Notes: generated by a model not told the origin, from the sequence alone. A DNA stretch of 64,000 nucleotides from Trichomonas vaginalis G3 (GCF_026262505.1 NC_067204.1:434001-498000); one strand, 5' to 3'; shown: positions 1 to 8,682, counted from the stretch's first letter. Program-made: numbers and translations.

Positions 1-1266
1 ACAAAAGAACATACTCATCCTGAACTAGCAGACAAAACATATGTTGACAATAAAATGTCAAGTGAAGTGACAAGAGCTGAAAACGAATATTCTAAAAAGA
101 CTCATATACATTATATTAACCAAATACCAAGTCTTAAGGAAACATTAGAGACAAAAGCAGATAAGACTCATACACATTCTATATCTGAAATAACAGACTT
201 AAACGTTAGCCTTGAAAATAAAGCAGATAAAACATATGTCAATGAAATATACCAAAGTTTGACAGGAACAAAAAATATTGAAACTATTGTTGGTGACTTT
301 TCTGTCAATGAAGAAAACAAATATTTTAGATGGGAGTTTGTACACTCCTTAAAAAATGGTATACGGTATAAACTCATTCCGAAAAATAACAATGAAATGT
401 ATGTAAGCTATATAAAGAATGATGGTACACAAGTTAAAGTTCCATTAGACAACAACTGCTACTTAAACTTATATGGAGACGAACAAACGAAATATTTAAG
501 AGTTTATGAAATGGCAGATATGACATTGCCTGACCCAGCTCCAATACCATATTATTATGACTATGGATATGACGGCGGAGCACTACATGCAAATGAACAA
601 AAGTTAACATTATATTTAGATTATTGTAGATATAAAAGATATAATGCAATAGAAAAAACGAGAATAGTATATTATTATATAGATGACAAAAATAAATATT
701 ATAGTCAAGACTTTACCTACCCTGAAAACATGAGATTATATTATAAAAAATATTCTGACACAAACCAGAAGAAACCTGAAATAGTTGCACTATATTTTAA
801 GTTCAAAAGAGACAATCCTATATTATCTCATATGTTTGATTTAATGAACCCAGTAGGTTCTATTTATACATCTATGGATGCAAGAGGTCCTCAAGTAATG
901 TTTGGTGTTGGTGCATGGGAACAAATAGTCGACAGGTTTTTGTATTGTGCAAACTCTTCAAAGGAAACAGGTGGAAGTAAAACGATTTCAGGTGAAAATT
1001 TACCTGCACATAGTCACTACATAAATTTAAGTACATCTCAAGAAGGTTGGCATAAGCATAGATATTGGGGTTGGACAGGAATGACAAAAGGTAAAGGATA
1101 TGATGTTAAAGACGACGTTAAGTTTGCTATAAATTGTTACTGGGATGACACTTGGGGAGAAGGAGACCATACACATCGCGTTACAGGATATACGCAAACA
1201 ACGGGACAAAGTAAAGAATACATGCCACCTTACATGACAGTTTACGCATGGTATAGAATTGCTTAG
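1..1266 (+). CDS. Phage tail-collar/fibre-like protein of Maverick copy 1 (5' end outside window)
   Basis: The frame is open from base 1, so the gene starts upstream; the matching gene in copy 2 starts at 58579, about 340 bases earlier in alignment. The N-terminal part has imperfect repeats of the form KADKTHTH...I.DLN..LENKADKTY, as in phage tail fibres. The C-terminal third (NPVGSIYTSMDARGPQVMFG, then WEQIVDRFLYC, GGSKTISGENLPAHSHY, MPPYMTVYAWYRIA) resembles the collar domain of phage tail fibre and baseplate proteins. Inferred role: a surface or attachment protein of the putative particle. The fold is inferred from the HSH-rich collar motif, and function in a eukaryotic element is unknown. 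Confidence 0.75.
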   Translation, partial: TKEHTHPELADKTYVDNKMSSEVTRAENEYSKKTHIHYINQIPSLKETLETKADKTHTHSISEITDLNVSLENKADKTYVNEIYQSLTGTKNIETIVGDFSVNEENKYFRWEFVHSLKNGIRYKLIPKNNNEMYVSYIKNDGTQVKVPLDNNCYLNLYGDEQTKYLRVYEMADMTLPDPAPIPYYYDYGYDGGALHANEQKLTLYLDYCRYKRYNAIEKTRIVYYYIDDKNKYYSQDFTYPENMRLYYKKYSDTNQKKPEIVALYFKFKRDNPILSHMFDLMNPVGSIYTSMDARGPQVMFGVGAWEQIVDRFLYCANSSKETGGSKTISGENLPAHSHYINLSTSQEGWHKHRYWGWTGMTKGKGYDVKDDVKFAINCYWDDTWGEGDHTHRVTGYTQTTGQSKEYMPPYMTVYAWYRIA

Positions 1267-2221
1267 TCGTCATTTTCAACTTCTTTAGCATATTCGTCAG
1301 GAGTTGTCTTATATTTGTTAGGAACTGTCTTTGAAAGTATACACCTTGAACTTTGACAAGTTTGAAACGAGGTCTGACAATAGTAGTTTTATCTTCTGCT
1401 TGCAGTGTGTACATTTTGCCATGTTTGCCTAAAACTTCATAATATTCTCTTGTATACTTTCTTCTATTTTTACGAACACGAATGTGAGTACCTGTCGAGT
1501 TCCCATTGTTGTCATAGTCAATAGTATTTTCATATGGGTCGCGTTTAGGTATTTCTATTTTTACTTTGTCACCTTTCTGAAGTTTGAAGCCCGCATTCTT
1601 TCTTGTTTGTCTCTTTTGACTAAATTATTAAATATATAGTCTTTCTCTAAGTCGGGGTTGTTTTTCATTTCTTCGGGGGAGTGGTTTCCCAAACCTTTTT
1701 TGTTTACGGTTATTGTAAATATTTAAAACTTGTCTCATCTTTGCCATGGAGAAGTGTCTATACTTGTCGTCATATGACACTTCATTTGCTTCACCACCTT
1801 GTGGTTGGTTTAAGTCTCTTAACATTTTTATACAACCGTCAATGACACCAAGAGCAGAATGGTTTTGGTCGACAATGAAATATTGGTTTACATTTTTTGA
1901 ACGCAGATAGTTTTTAATATCATCTGATTTGAAAGAACTTTCACAGTCAGATGTCAGTTTTGTTGGATGGTATTTGTCAACGAATATTGTCAAAGCAGTT
2001 TTCACATCTAAAATATTTTTGGACCATAATGGTATGGCTTCACAGTATCTTGTGTTTTGACCGATAAATATTAACCAGTATGGAGGTCCATCTTCTCTAT
2101 ACCTCGGAATGTTTTCCAAGATATCCATAAACCAAGCATTTGGTGTTGAACTAAAGATTTTTATCATGAGTGCTTTCTTTGTCGCTTTAGAAACATAGGG
2201 GTCCTTGTTTGGATTCGTCAT
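1263..2221 (-). pseudogene. Maverick integrase (rve family), broken
   Basis: Retroviral-type integrase of the Maverick, which would insert the element into host DNA. The catalytic core is recognised from WFMDILENIP and LTSDCESSF and from the HSALGVIDGCIKMLRDL helix region. The C-terminal part ends with a Lys/Tyr-rich tail (VPNKYKTTPDEYAKEVE). The start codon at 2221 lies only 17 bases from the divergent start codon of the next gene. The same gene is found in copy 2 at 61023-62022. Fossil, broken. Confidence 0.85.
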
Positions 2222-2245
2222 TTTTTAACCCATAAGAAATGGGTT
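2222..2245. promoter_or_regulatory. 17-bp divergent intergenic region with start-codon palindrome
   Basis: The ATG of the integrase (minus strand, 2221) and the ATG of the next gene (plus strand, 2239) are separated by 17 bases. AACCCAT (2227-2233) and ATGGGTT (2239-2245) form a perfect 7-bp inverted repeat around AAGAA, and one arm contains the plus-strand start codon. The same arrangement is kept in copy 2. It could be a protein-binding palindrome or an RNA hairpin at the initiation site. Confidence 0.55.
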
Positions 2246-2640
2246 TATTTGGCGCATTAGCAGGAGTTGCATCCAGATTTTTGCCCGCAGTGGGAACAAT
2301 AGCCAGAGGTGCATTTGGAATTGGAAGGAAGATTTTGAGTACATTAGGTATACTTAAAGAGAAAGCACAACCTATTATACAAACTGTACAGAAAGGTTGG
2401 GATGTAGCACGAGATGCAGCAAATCTTATTCCAAATCCTGAAACAAGAGGAAAAGTTCAAGGATGGATGGACAATGTAGGAAGACAAGCAGGAAACTATT
2501 ATAACAAAGCAAATGACTACTATAACCAAGCAGGACACTATATGGACCAAGGTGAAAGATTCTTTAACAGAGGATATAACCATGCACAACAATGGGTAAA
2601 CAATAACCAACCGCAACCGCCTCAAACGTGGGGAATGTAA
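2239..2640 (+). CDS. Small amphipathic protein with N-myristoylation signal
   Basis: 133 residues. The N-terminus MGLFGALAGVAS fits the N-myristoylation consensus (Gly2, small residue at 6). Residues 1-45 form a hydrophobic/amphipathic stretch rich in Gly, Ala, Leu and Ile. The rest is Asn/Gln/Tyr-rich with a repeated YYNKANDYYNQAGHYMDQG pattern and a Pro/Gln tail. The layout recalls membrane-active minor virion proteins such as adenovirus pVI, but no homology is claimed. A similar small protein (MGFFSS...) lies at 57453 in copy 2, in addition to this gene's direct counterpart at 62039. Confidence 0.6.
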   Translation: MGLFGALAGVASRFLPAVGTIARGAFGIGRKILSTLGILKEKAQPIIQTVQKGWDVARDAANLIPNPETRGKVQGWMDNVGRQAGNYYNKANDYYNQAGHYMDQGERFFNRGYNHAQQWVNNNQPQPPQTWGM

Positions 2641-2642
2641 AG

Positions 2643-2662
2643 TTTTTTACTGAGATGAAATG
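2643..2662 (+). promoter_or_regulatory. Conserved leader with two-codon upstream reading frame (site 1)
   Basis: TTTTTTACTGAGATGAAATG precedes the gene at 2660, and an identical copy precedes the gene at 2832. Inside it, ATG AAA TGA is a start-Lys-stop mini-frame whose stop overlaps the real start codon (ATGA). Confidence 0.5.
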
Positions 2663-2812
2663 AACAATACAGCATTGAGACAAATGGGTTCAAGATGGAT
2701 TTGTCGGCTTCCAGCAGTTACACCACGTGTTTGTCAAGTTCTTCCTATACCTCAGGAAGTTTTAGACCGACTTAAAAAACAACAACAACCAGTTGAAAAC
2801 AAACCAAACTAA
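2660..2812 (+). CDS. Small Maverick protein, 50 residues
   Basis: Short frame starting MNNTALRQMGSRWICRL and ending in a Gln/Pro/Asn tail (LKKQQQPVENKPN). I do not recognise it. It is supported as a real gene by its conserved 20-base leader, shared exactly with the following gene, by tight packing between two other genes, and by its counterpart at 62475-62625 in copy 2. Basic and probably soluble, with two cysteines. Function unknown. Confidence 0.55.
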   Translation: MNNTALRQMGSRWICRLPAVTPRVCQVLPIPQEVLDRLKKQQQPVENKPN

Positions 2813-2814
2813 AA

Positions 2815-2834
2815 TTTTTTACTGAGATGAAATG
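2815..2834 (+). promoter_or_regulatory. Conserved leader with two-codon upstream reading frame (site 2)
   Basis: Same 20-base leader as at 2643-2662, again ending exactly at the start codon (ATG 2832) and again carrying ATGAAATGA. Confidence 0.5.
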
Positions 2835-3416
2835 ACCGAAGAAGTTGAAACGGTAGATTTGACACCACAAACAAAAAGTTCAGAACCATTGTCAAAACCT
2901 GTCAAAGAACTTACAGATGAAGAGAAAAATTCAATAATAGAAAGTGCCAGGTCTGGAAATACAAACCCTAACTATAAAGTCACTTTTCATAGAAATGGAA
3001 CGGCTAGTATCTCAAAAAAGAAACAGACTCTCACAAATAAAATATTGAAGTCTGAAGGAGCTTTCGAGACAACAGATGGAAAAGTTTACTTCACTGACCA
3101 ACAGTTCATTATAGAACATCTCATTGACTTAGAGTCGAAATATTCTAAACTTTACAACAAACACAAAAAGTTGAAAGGAAAACAAAAACAAATGGCATAT
3201 GATATTTATGAAGATGTTGACGACACAACTGTTCCTGCAGGTGGGGTAAAACCCGAGGAACCGAAAAGTGACGAAAAACCGATAGAAGAAGAAAAACCAA
3301 AAACTGAAGATAAACCAAAACCAAAGTTTAGTTTCCAAACTAAACCAAGTCAACCTTCATTAGCTGGTATGGGTTGGCGTCAAAGACTTATGGCAGCAGG
3401 CGGTTATGTAAAGTAA
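2832..3416 (+). CDS. Unrecognised Maverick protein, 194 residues
   Basis: Acidic, Lys/Glu-rich N-terminus. The middle (about residues 55-115) contains YKVTFHRNGTASISKK and then a Lys-rich helix (LESKYSKLYNKHKKLKGKQK) that may form a short coiled coil. A Pro/Glu/Lys spacer (KPEEPKSDEKPIEEEKPK) leads to the C-terminus SLAGMGWRQRLMAAGGYVK. It lies between the 50-residue gene and the DNA polymerase, and the counterpart at 62645 in copy 2 keeps the order. I do not recognise the family; a scaffold or minor virion role would be a guess. Confidence 0.6.
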   Translation: MTEEVETVDLTPQTKSSEPLSKPVKELTDEEKNSIIESARSGNTNPNYKVTFHRNGTASISKKKQTLTNKILKSEGAFETTDGKVYFTDQQFIIEHLIDLESKYSKLYNKHKKLKGKQKQMAYDIYEDVDDTTVPAGGVKPEEPKSDEKPIEEEKPKTEDKPKPKFSFQTKPSQPSLAGMGWRQRLMAAGGYVK

Positions 3417-3427
3417 AGAAAAAAACA

Positions 3428-3446
3428 TTTTTTTATTTTTATAAAA
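3428..3446 (+). promoter_or_regulatory. T-rich box before DNA polymerase gene
   Basis: TTTTTTTATTTTTATAAAA lies directly before ATG 3447. The same 19 bases lie directly before the helicase start codon on the minus strand at 15216. Copy 2 has a close version before its polymerase gene (63275). Confidence 0.6.
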
Positions 3447-5600
3447 ATGCCCCCATATAGAATGGATAGAAGGTCTGCTAGAATAAAAGCAGAGTTACAA
3501 AGATATGGTTGGAGAGTTTCGAAGAATTTTAAATATAGGAAGGGAAGACCCATAAAAGTCTATGACAAATTGTCTGGTCTTCGCTACGAAATGGATTTGG
3601 AAACAGCACGTGCCAATTATCCAAACAGACTAGAGAGGTTAGAAGAAGAACGTCTTATGGACATGCCTTTCGATGTTAGTGAACCTCAAGTTGAAGGACA
3701 CGACGGCTTTGCCAGATTCTACTGGAAACATGACGAACAATTGCATCCTTTGAGAAGGAAAAAAGGAAAAGGTGAAGAAGCACATGCTCCCATGGAAAGA
3801 ACAAGATATGCATATGAAAAGTATCGTGAAGTTAGAAGTCAAATTACATCTGGTCGAACCTTTACAGTAAACTTTGACGAAGGAAAGAACAAAGAAGGCT
3901 TCATGGGAGTACTTGCTGCCATACAAGACGGAAATAAGAAAGGACACAATCTCAGATTGACCATAACAGATTTGGATGGTCACATTTACTATGCACATGG
4001 CAATGAACAAACAGCCGCAAAACTTCTTGACGCTTTCAAGACTACAAAGAGAGAACAAATGGTTGACTCAGACTCAGACATTTTGAATGCAATTGAAGGA
4101 ATTGCAAGTGTCAAGTTCGAATGGTATGAACCCAACCATCAAGCAGTCAGACAACATGCTGGATACTTCCCGTTCATAAATAAGTCTGACATTGACTTGA
4201 CAAGGTATGGAATTTACAATTCAATTGAAACAATTGTCAATGAACCTTGTATTCTTACATGTCTCAGGAACTCTGGTCTTGTTACAGATGAGAAGATGAA
4301 GTATCTTGAGTCATGTGTGAAGACAAGGTACATGCTCAGAGGTCAATTGGCAAAAATTGCACCGTTGGCAAATGTCAATATCCGAGTCAACATACCTACA
4401 GCTAAAGGTTCTTCACATGACGACTATGTTGTTGAGTTCAATTTACCATGGTTGAAGATTGTAATTGTCCACAACCACTTCATGTTGAACGAAAGTCTTA
4501 CAAACCCATTGTTCGGAAAAGGCAAGTGCAACATTGTCAGAGCTGTAAACATTCTTTTCGAGAAAGGTTTGTTGGAACCAATTCCAGATGACAAGCTGAC
4601 AGAAACTTTTGTACCAAAAGACGAAACAAACTTTTCACTGTTAGCAAGACCAAAAGTTGTTCCAGACAAAGTTCTAGTACAAAAGAAGTACACAATTCCA
4701 CAAGGAGTTGGATTGTTCGGATACCAACCTGAACCAGAAGAACTTCCAATGAGGTTGCAAGAACTTCAAGATGCTATAAACAAACTTCCATTGAGACATC
4801 CAATTGACGTCAAATTGTATTGGAGAGCATCTGAGTTAGGTCAGAAGGTTTTATATGAAACAGGTTGCTTCGACGATGTTTATGAGATAACAGGAGAAGT
4901 TTCTCAGAAGATAAGAGACTCACTTGAATTTCCACAAACTGGACCAATTGGTTGCGACAAGTTCGACTCAGATGAAAAGATATACTATGTCGACCTTAAC
5001 GCTGCATACATGAGGTTTGTCCAATATATTCCGACTGGAATTCCAAACGAAGATGGTGAGTTCCCGGGAAGGAACTATACAGTTGGAAAAGTCATACAAC
5101 AACTGTATGATATTAGGAAAGCTTCAAACCCCAAACTTGCAATGACACTCAAATTGCTTATGAATTCGACATGGGGATATTCCATTAAAAAACCTCAAGA
5201 GATGAAGAGTAAACATTATGAGAAGGTCGACAACTTTGTTGAAAGGTTTTCTCCTTTTGTTTTGAAGTACGAATTCACTCAAGGTCAAAGTGGCTTAGTA
5301 ACCACATTAAAACCTATTGTCGAACATTGGTCTTACCCTCAGTTCGCAAAGGCAGTCCTTGACAACTACAACAAATTCTTCTCTGAGGTCAAATCCAAAG
5401 TGAAGGTTTACTATGAGAACATTGACGCACTCATGACGAACGAAGAAGGATACAACAAACTCATTGAAATGGGAATGGTCGGTGAAAAGATGGGCTGTTT
5501 TAAGCTAGATAAGGTATTTTCCGAAGTTCATGTCCTCTCCAAGCGTAAGTACTGGGGCATACTTGAAGATGGCACAGAAATAAAACATTGCATGAAATAA
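3447..5600 (+). CDS. polB: Maverick family-B, protein-primed-type DNA polymerase
   Basis: Replicates the element. Polymerase motif A is YYVDLNAAYMRF around residues 513-524. Motif B is LKLLMNSTWGYSI around 566-580, the N..YG type of protein-primed family-B enzymes. A YYENIDALM segment at the motif C position and KRKYWGI near the C-terminus follow. The N-terminal half is Lys/Arg-rich at first and has no domain I can name; in the family it carries the exonuclease region. It shares its upstream box with the helicase gene. Treated as part of a fossil element. Confidence 0.87.
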   Translation: MPPYRMDRRSARIKAELQRYGWRVSKNFKYRKGRPIKVYDKLSGLRYEMDLETARANYPNRLERLEEERLMDMPFDVSEPQVEGHDGFARFYWKHDEQLHPLRRKKGKGEEAHAPMERTRYAYEKYREVRSQITSGRTFTVNFDEGKNKEGFMGVLAAIQDGNKKGHNLRLTITDLDGHIYYAHGNEQTAAKLLDAFKTTKREQMVDSDSDILNAIEGIASVKFEWYEPNHQAVRQHAGYFPFINKSDIDLTRYGIYNSIETIVNEPCILTCLRNSGLVTDEKMKYLESCVKTRYMLRGQLAKIAPLANVNIRVNIPTAKGSSHDDYVVEFNLPWLKIVIVHNHFMLNESLTNPLFGKGKCNIVRAVNILFEKGLLEPIPDDKLTETFVPKDETNFSLLARPKVVPDKVLVQKKYTIPQGVGLFGYQPEPEELPMRLQELQDAINKLPLRHPIDVKLYWRASELGQKVLYETGCFDDVYEITGEVSQKIRDSLEFPQTGPIGCDKFDSDEKIYYVDLNAAYMRFVQYIPTGIPNEDGEFPGRNYTVGKVIQQLYDIRKASNPKLAMTLKLLMNSTWGYSIKKPQEMKSKHYEKVDNFVERFSPFVLKYEFTQGQSGLVTTLKPIVEHWSYPQFAKAVLDNYNKFFSEVKSKVKVYYENIDALMTNEEGYNKLIEMGMVGEKMGCFKLDKVFSEVHVLSKRKYWGILEDGTEIKHCMK

Positions 5601-5735
5601 AAAAGTGACATTTGTTAAATTTTATTTGAACTGTACGCTGAGTTTGTTGGAGAAGACCGTTGGGAAACTTGTTTGTTATATGAGAAATATGAAATGGCAT
5701 ACCATTTTAAAACAATATATTTTTACATATATTAA

Positions 5736-6596
5736 ATGCTTCAGGTTGAAAAACAAAGAACAAAAGTAGCAGATACAAAACCGTTAGACTATATCTTTAC
5801 AAATGCTGGTAGGAATCTTTCAGATGAAGAAATTTCATCCCGAGCATACAGGTTTGACTATCCAATTCGTTGGCTTCAAAGTCCTTCAGATGCAAAGGCA
5901 ATAGGATTTAGAAGAGTTTTGTTTTCAAATAGAACTAACGCATTTCTGTTCGCAGTATATTTTCATGGGCAGTATAAAGGTCCTGATGGTCTAATAGACA
6001 AATTTGACGAAATGAGAATCTTTACAGTTCGTTCAGACGAAAGTCTTGGGAAAACTCTAAATGACTTTCAAACTCAAATGAACAAATATTATTGGGAATT
6101 TCAAGAAAAATACGACTCTTTACTAAATGGAACATACTATCTGAAACTAGAATATGACAAGATGAACTCCACCGTTTCATTTCAAAGGATTGAAATTAAC
6201 CCTCCAAGAGATACAGAGTTTTTATTTTGGGAAGTAGACAAACGTTCTTGGGCACAATTTCTTCGGTTACTAAACCAGAACGAACCATTACCACCAGATG
6301 GTCCATTTAAATTTATACTTCCACCAGCAGATTTGATGGTTTATAGAAACGTGTTTGACCCTCAAAATGTTATGTGTCATGCAAGTTTCAGTTCAAGCAA
6401 CAATAGTTTTCTATGTATTGGTAAGGACTTTTATGACTTTGCTTCTAAATTCTACGAACCACCTAGTAACAGTTTCTCTGACTTTCAAGTTTGGTTCACA
6501 ACAAATGGTGTGCAACATATTATTCCATTGTACTATGACTTTTATCTCGAATTGTCTTTCATATATAACTACGGAAAAGTGCTGAAAAAGTATTGA
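5736..6596 (+). CDS. Unrecognised Maverick protein, 286 residues
   Basis: Starts MLQVEKQRTKVADTKPLDYI. It is rich in aromatic residues and predicted beta strands, for example NRTNAFLFAVYFHGQYKGP and FDPQNVMCHASFSS. A clear relative lies on the minus strand near the left end of copy 2 (57760-58560), where FDPAAIIVHASVSGAQNSFL aligns with the latter segment, so at least two family members occur in these elements. No transmembrane segment is seen. It could be a structural protein, but I cannot assign it. An AT-rich leader (ATATATTTTTACATATATTAA) precedes the ATG. Confidence 0.6.
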   Translation: MLQVEKQRTKVADTKPLDYIFTNAGRNLSDEEISSRAYRFDYPIRWLQSPSDAKAIGFRRVLFSNRTNAFLFAVYFHGQYKGPDGLIDKFDEMRIFTVRSDESLGKTLNDFQTQMNKYYWEFQEKYDSLLNGTYYLKLEYDKMNSTVSFQRIEINPPRDTEFLFWEVDKRSWAQFLRLLNQNEPLPPDGPFKFILPPADLMVYRNVFDPQNVMCHASFSSSNNSFLCIGKDFYDFASKFYEPPSNSFSDFQVWFTTNGVQHIIPLYYDFYLELSFIYNYGKVLKKY

Positions 6597-6618
6597 AAAA
6601 TAATGTTTAGGGTAGAAT

Positions 6619-6630
6619 GGTAGATCTACC
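6619..6630. promoter_or_regulatory. Variant palindrome GGTAGATCTACC
   Basis: A single, outlying member of the palindrome family found from 7594 to 10360, lying just after the 286-residue gene. Both halves carry the same change relative to GTTAGATCTAAC, and neighbouring half-sites (TCTACC) carry it too. Confidence 0.55.
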
Positions 6631-6732
6631 CTCTTTTCTACCCTCTTTTCTAACATCGTAGAAAACTCATGAAAACAATTTATTTTTGACACTTTCACAA
6701 AAAACATAAAAAAGTGAGTTAAAATGAGATGT

Positions 6733-7107
6733 TTACTGAACTGGCTGAATGTCGCCTTCTGAGGTTATGTAGAATGGTTGACCTGAGAAGTGAAGGAGCG
6801 ACTGAATTGCCAATTTCATATGGGGTAGGGGGTTCTCCTTGTTTGGTATTTTTATCCAAGGACGTTTGTTTAGGAACTTAACAAGAGCTTCTCTTTTGGC
6901 GTCCTTTATGTCGTCGAAAGGAGTGTTTTCTGGTATTTGAATTGGAATTCCAGTCGAAGTCTCGAGATTCAAGGCAGCCCTTCCAGAAATAGTGGTGAAC
7001 TTGACCTTGGGCTTCATTACCCTGCGCAAGTAGTCTTTTACGCGGTCGTTAATTTCAATTAGGTAAATTGCCTCGTCAAATCCTTCTGGTATTCCGAGTC
7101 CTTCCAT
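6733..7107 (-). CDS. Unrecognised Maverick protein, 124 residues
   Basis: I place the start at ATG 7107 (MEGLGIPEGFDEAIYLIEIN) because the frame upstream is only the translated repeat cluster. Charged and soluble, with VKDYLRRVMKPKVKFTT and GIPIQIPENTPFDDI segments and a C-terminus ending SEGDIQPVQ. It is transcribed away from the gene at 7377, with the 7105-7370 repeat cluster as the only shared upstream region. It is also the first gene on the minus strand after a run of plus-strand genes. Family and function unknown. Confidence 0.5.
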   Translation of the reverse strand: MEGLGIPEGFDEAIYLIEINDRVKDYLRRVMKPKVKFTTISGRAALNLETSTGIPIQIPENTPFDDIKDAKREALVKFLNKRPWIKIPNKENPLPHMKLAIQSLLHFSGQPFYITSEGDIQPVQ

Positions 7108-7370
7108 CCGACAGGAAAATATTTTCCGGACAACTGGAAAAAATTTTCCGGACAAAGGGAAAAATTTTTCCCGACGACAGGAAGAACTCTTCCAGTTGTC
7201 CGTCCGTAAACCATTCAAATTTTCGAAAATTGAGAACTTTTTGGTCGAACTTCAGAAAATGTTCTTCCATCCGACAGGAAAAAAATTTCCGGACAAAGGG
7301 AAAAAAATTTCCGGACAAAGGGAAAAAAATTTCCTTCCGACAGGAAAAGTTCTTCCTTCCGACAGGACAC
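7105..7370. repeat. Cluster of short inverted repeats between divergent genes
   Basis: Repeated units built from CCGACAGGAAAA, TTTTCCGGACAAAGGGA and close variants. Poly-A and poly-T arms pair (GGAAAAATTTTTCC type), so many small hairpins are possible. The cluster fills the whole space between the gene starts at 7107 and 7377. It may be a control region for both genes or a slippage-grown minisatellite. Confidence 0.6.
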
Positions 7371-7376
7371 AAACGA

Positions 7377-7598
7377 ATGTCCGACGTCCCACCAACCGAG
7401 TCCAATCTCAATCCAGAAGAACCGAAAGCACCAGCCCCTGCACCTCAGTTCCAGCAATTCCAATCTCAATACAAATCGAAGAGAGACCAAGACTTCGAAG
7501 AAGGTCTGAACCGCTTACGCAAAGAGTATGCCACAGCTCCAATTGAGAGAAAGTTGTTGCTAAATTCAGTAAAAATAATGTTTAGGGTAGAATGTTAG
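7377..7598 (+). CDS. Short Maverick protein, Pro/Gln-rich N-terminus
   Basis: Starts MSDVPPTESNLNPEEPKAPA, followed by a Gln/Phe-rich stretch (PQFQQFQSQYKSKRDQDF) and a charged helix (EEGLNRLRKEYATAPIERK). The last residues are encoded by the beginning of the palindrome repeat array, so the real gene end may have been replaced by the repeat. The gene at 7810 ends in the same repeat in the same way. I do not recognise it. Confidence 0.4.
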   Translation: MSDVPPTESNLNPEEPKAPAPAPQFQQFQSQYKSKRDQDFEEGLNRLRKEYATAPIERKLLLNSVKIMFRVEC

Positions 7599-8682
7599 AT
7601 CTAACCTCTTTTCTAACCTCATGAATTTGTCATGACTTCTTCGTAAATGTTTTGTCGAAACTTCTTCGTAATGAGCGTAAATGACCCAAAAATAATGTTT
7701 AGGGTAGAATGTTAGATCTAACCTGTTTTCTAACCTGTTTTCTAACCTCTTGAATTTGTCATGAATTTCCTTAAGATAGAAAAAATAAAGTTAGTTTTAT
7801 ACAAAATTCATGCAGGAAATTCTTGAGTTTTGGTTGAAAGAATACGGTGGAGCCAAAAGTGGCTCGACCTCAAAACAAGCATTTTATGAGCTTACAAAGG
7901 GTGTTATGAATGAATTCAGCAACATACATCCTGACCTCGTTCATTTTGTTGCTAAATTCAGTAAAAATAATGTTTATGTTAGAATGTTAGATCTAACACC
8001 TTTTCTAACACGTTTTCTAACCTCTTGAATTTTCATGAAATTTACACCCAAAAATAATGTTTATGTTAGAATGTTAGATCTAACATGTTTTCTAACACGT
8101 TTTCTAACATGGTCTAAAACTCTTGAATTTTCATGAATTTCATCGTAAATGTTTTGTCGAAACTTCATCGTAAATGTTTTGTCAAACATGAACGTAAATG
8201 TTTTGTCGAAACTTCATCGTAATGAGCGTAAATGACCCAAAAATAATGTTTATGTTAGAATGTTAGATCTAACATGTTTTCTAACACGTTTTCTAACATG
8301 GTCTAAAACTCTTGAATTTTCATGAATTTCATCGTAAATGTTTTGTCGAAACTTCATCGTAAATGTTTTGTCAAACATGAACGTAAATGTTTTGTCGAAA
8401 CTTCATCGTAATGAGTGTAAATGACCCAAAAATATAATTTATGTTAGAATGTTAGATCTAACATGTTTTCTAACACGTTTTCTAACATGGTCTAAAACTC
8501 TTGAATTTTCATGAATTTCATCGTAAATGTTTTGTCGAAACTTCATCGTAAATGTTTTGTCAAACATGAACGTAAATGTTTTGTCGAAACTTCATCGTAA
8601 TGAGTGTAAATGACCCAAAAATATAATTTATGTTAGAATGTTAGATCTAACATGTTTTCTAACACGTTTTCTAACATGGTCT
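7574..8682. repeat. Palindrome array, left arm (seven units)
   Basis: Seven units, each centred on GTTAGATCTAAC (at 7594, 7711, 7986, 8073, 8262, 8451 and 8640). The last four are exactly 189 bp apart. Each unit has extra half-sites (TTTTCTAAC repeated on the right) and a spacer with repeats of AAATGTTTTGTCGAAACTTC. The unit starts ATAATGTTTA and is direct within this arm but inverted in the arm at 9706-10385. It holds no gene except the short frames at 7377 and 7810. Confidence 0.85.
7810..8028 (+). CDS. Short Maverick frame, 72 residues
   Basis: Starts MQEILEFWLKEYGGAKSG and continues with a helical segment (KQAFYELTKGVMNEFSNIHP). The C-terminal third is encoded by the palindrome repeat. 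It is preceded by AAAAAATAAAGTTAGTTTTA, a module that recurs before the genes at 8765 and 10559. It may be the remaining 5' part of a gene whose 3' part has been replaced by repeat. Function unknown. Confidence 0.4.
   Translation: MQEILEFWLKEYGGAKSGSTSKQAFYELTKGVMNEFSNIHPDLVHFVAKFSKNNVYVRMLDLTPFLTRFLTS

Noticed and set aside
5736-6596. 286-residue Maverick protein as the adenovirus-type cysteine protease
   Set aside because: No convincing His/Cys catalytic pattern seen; left unassigned.
7068-7377. Long plus-strand and minus-strand frames through the repeat cluster
   Set aside because: They are translations of the FPDKGKK/FSCRKE-type repeat; real starts are more likely at 7107 (minus) and 7377 (plus).
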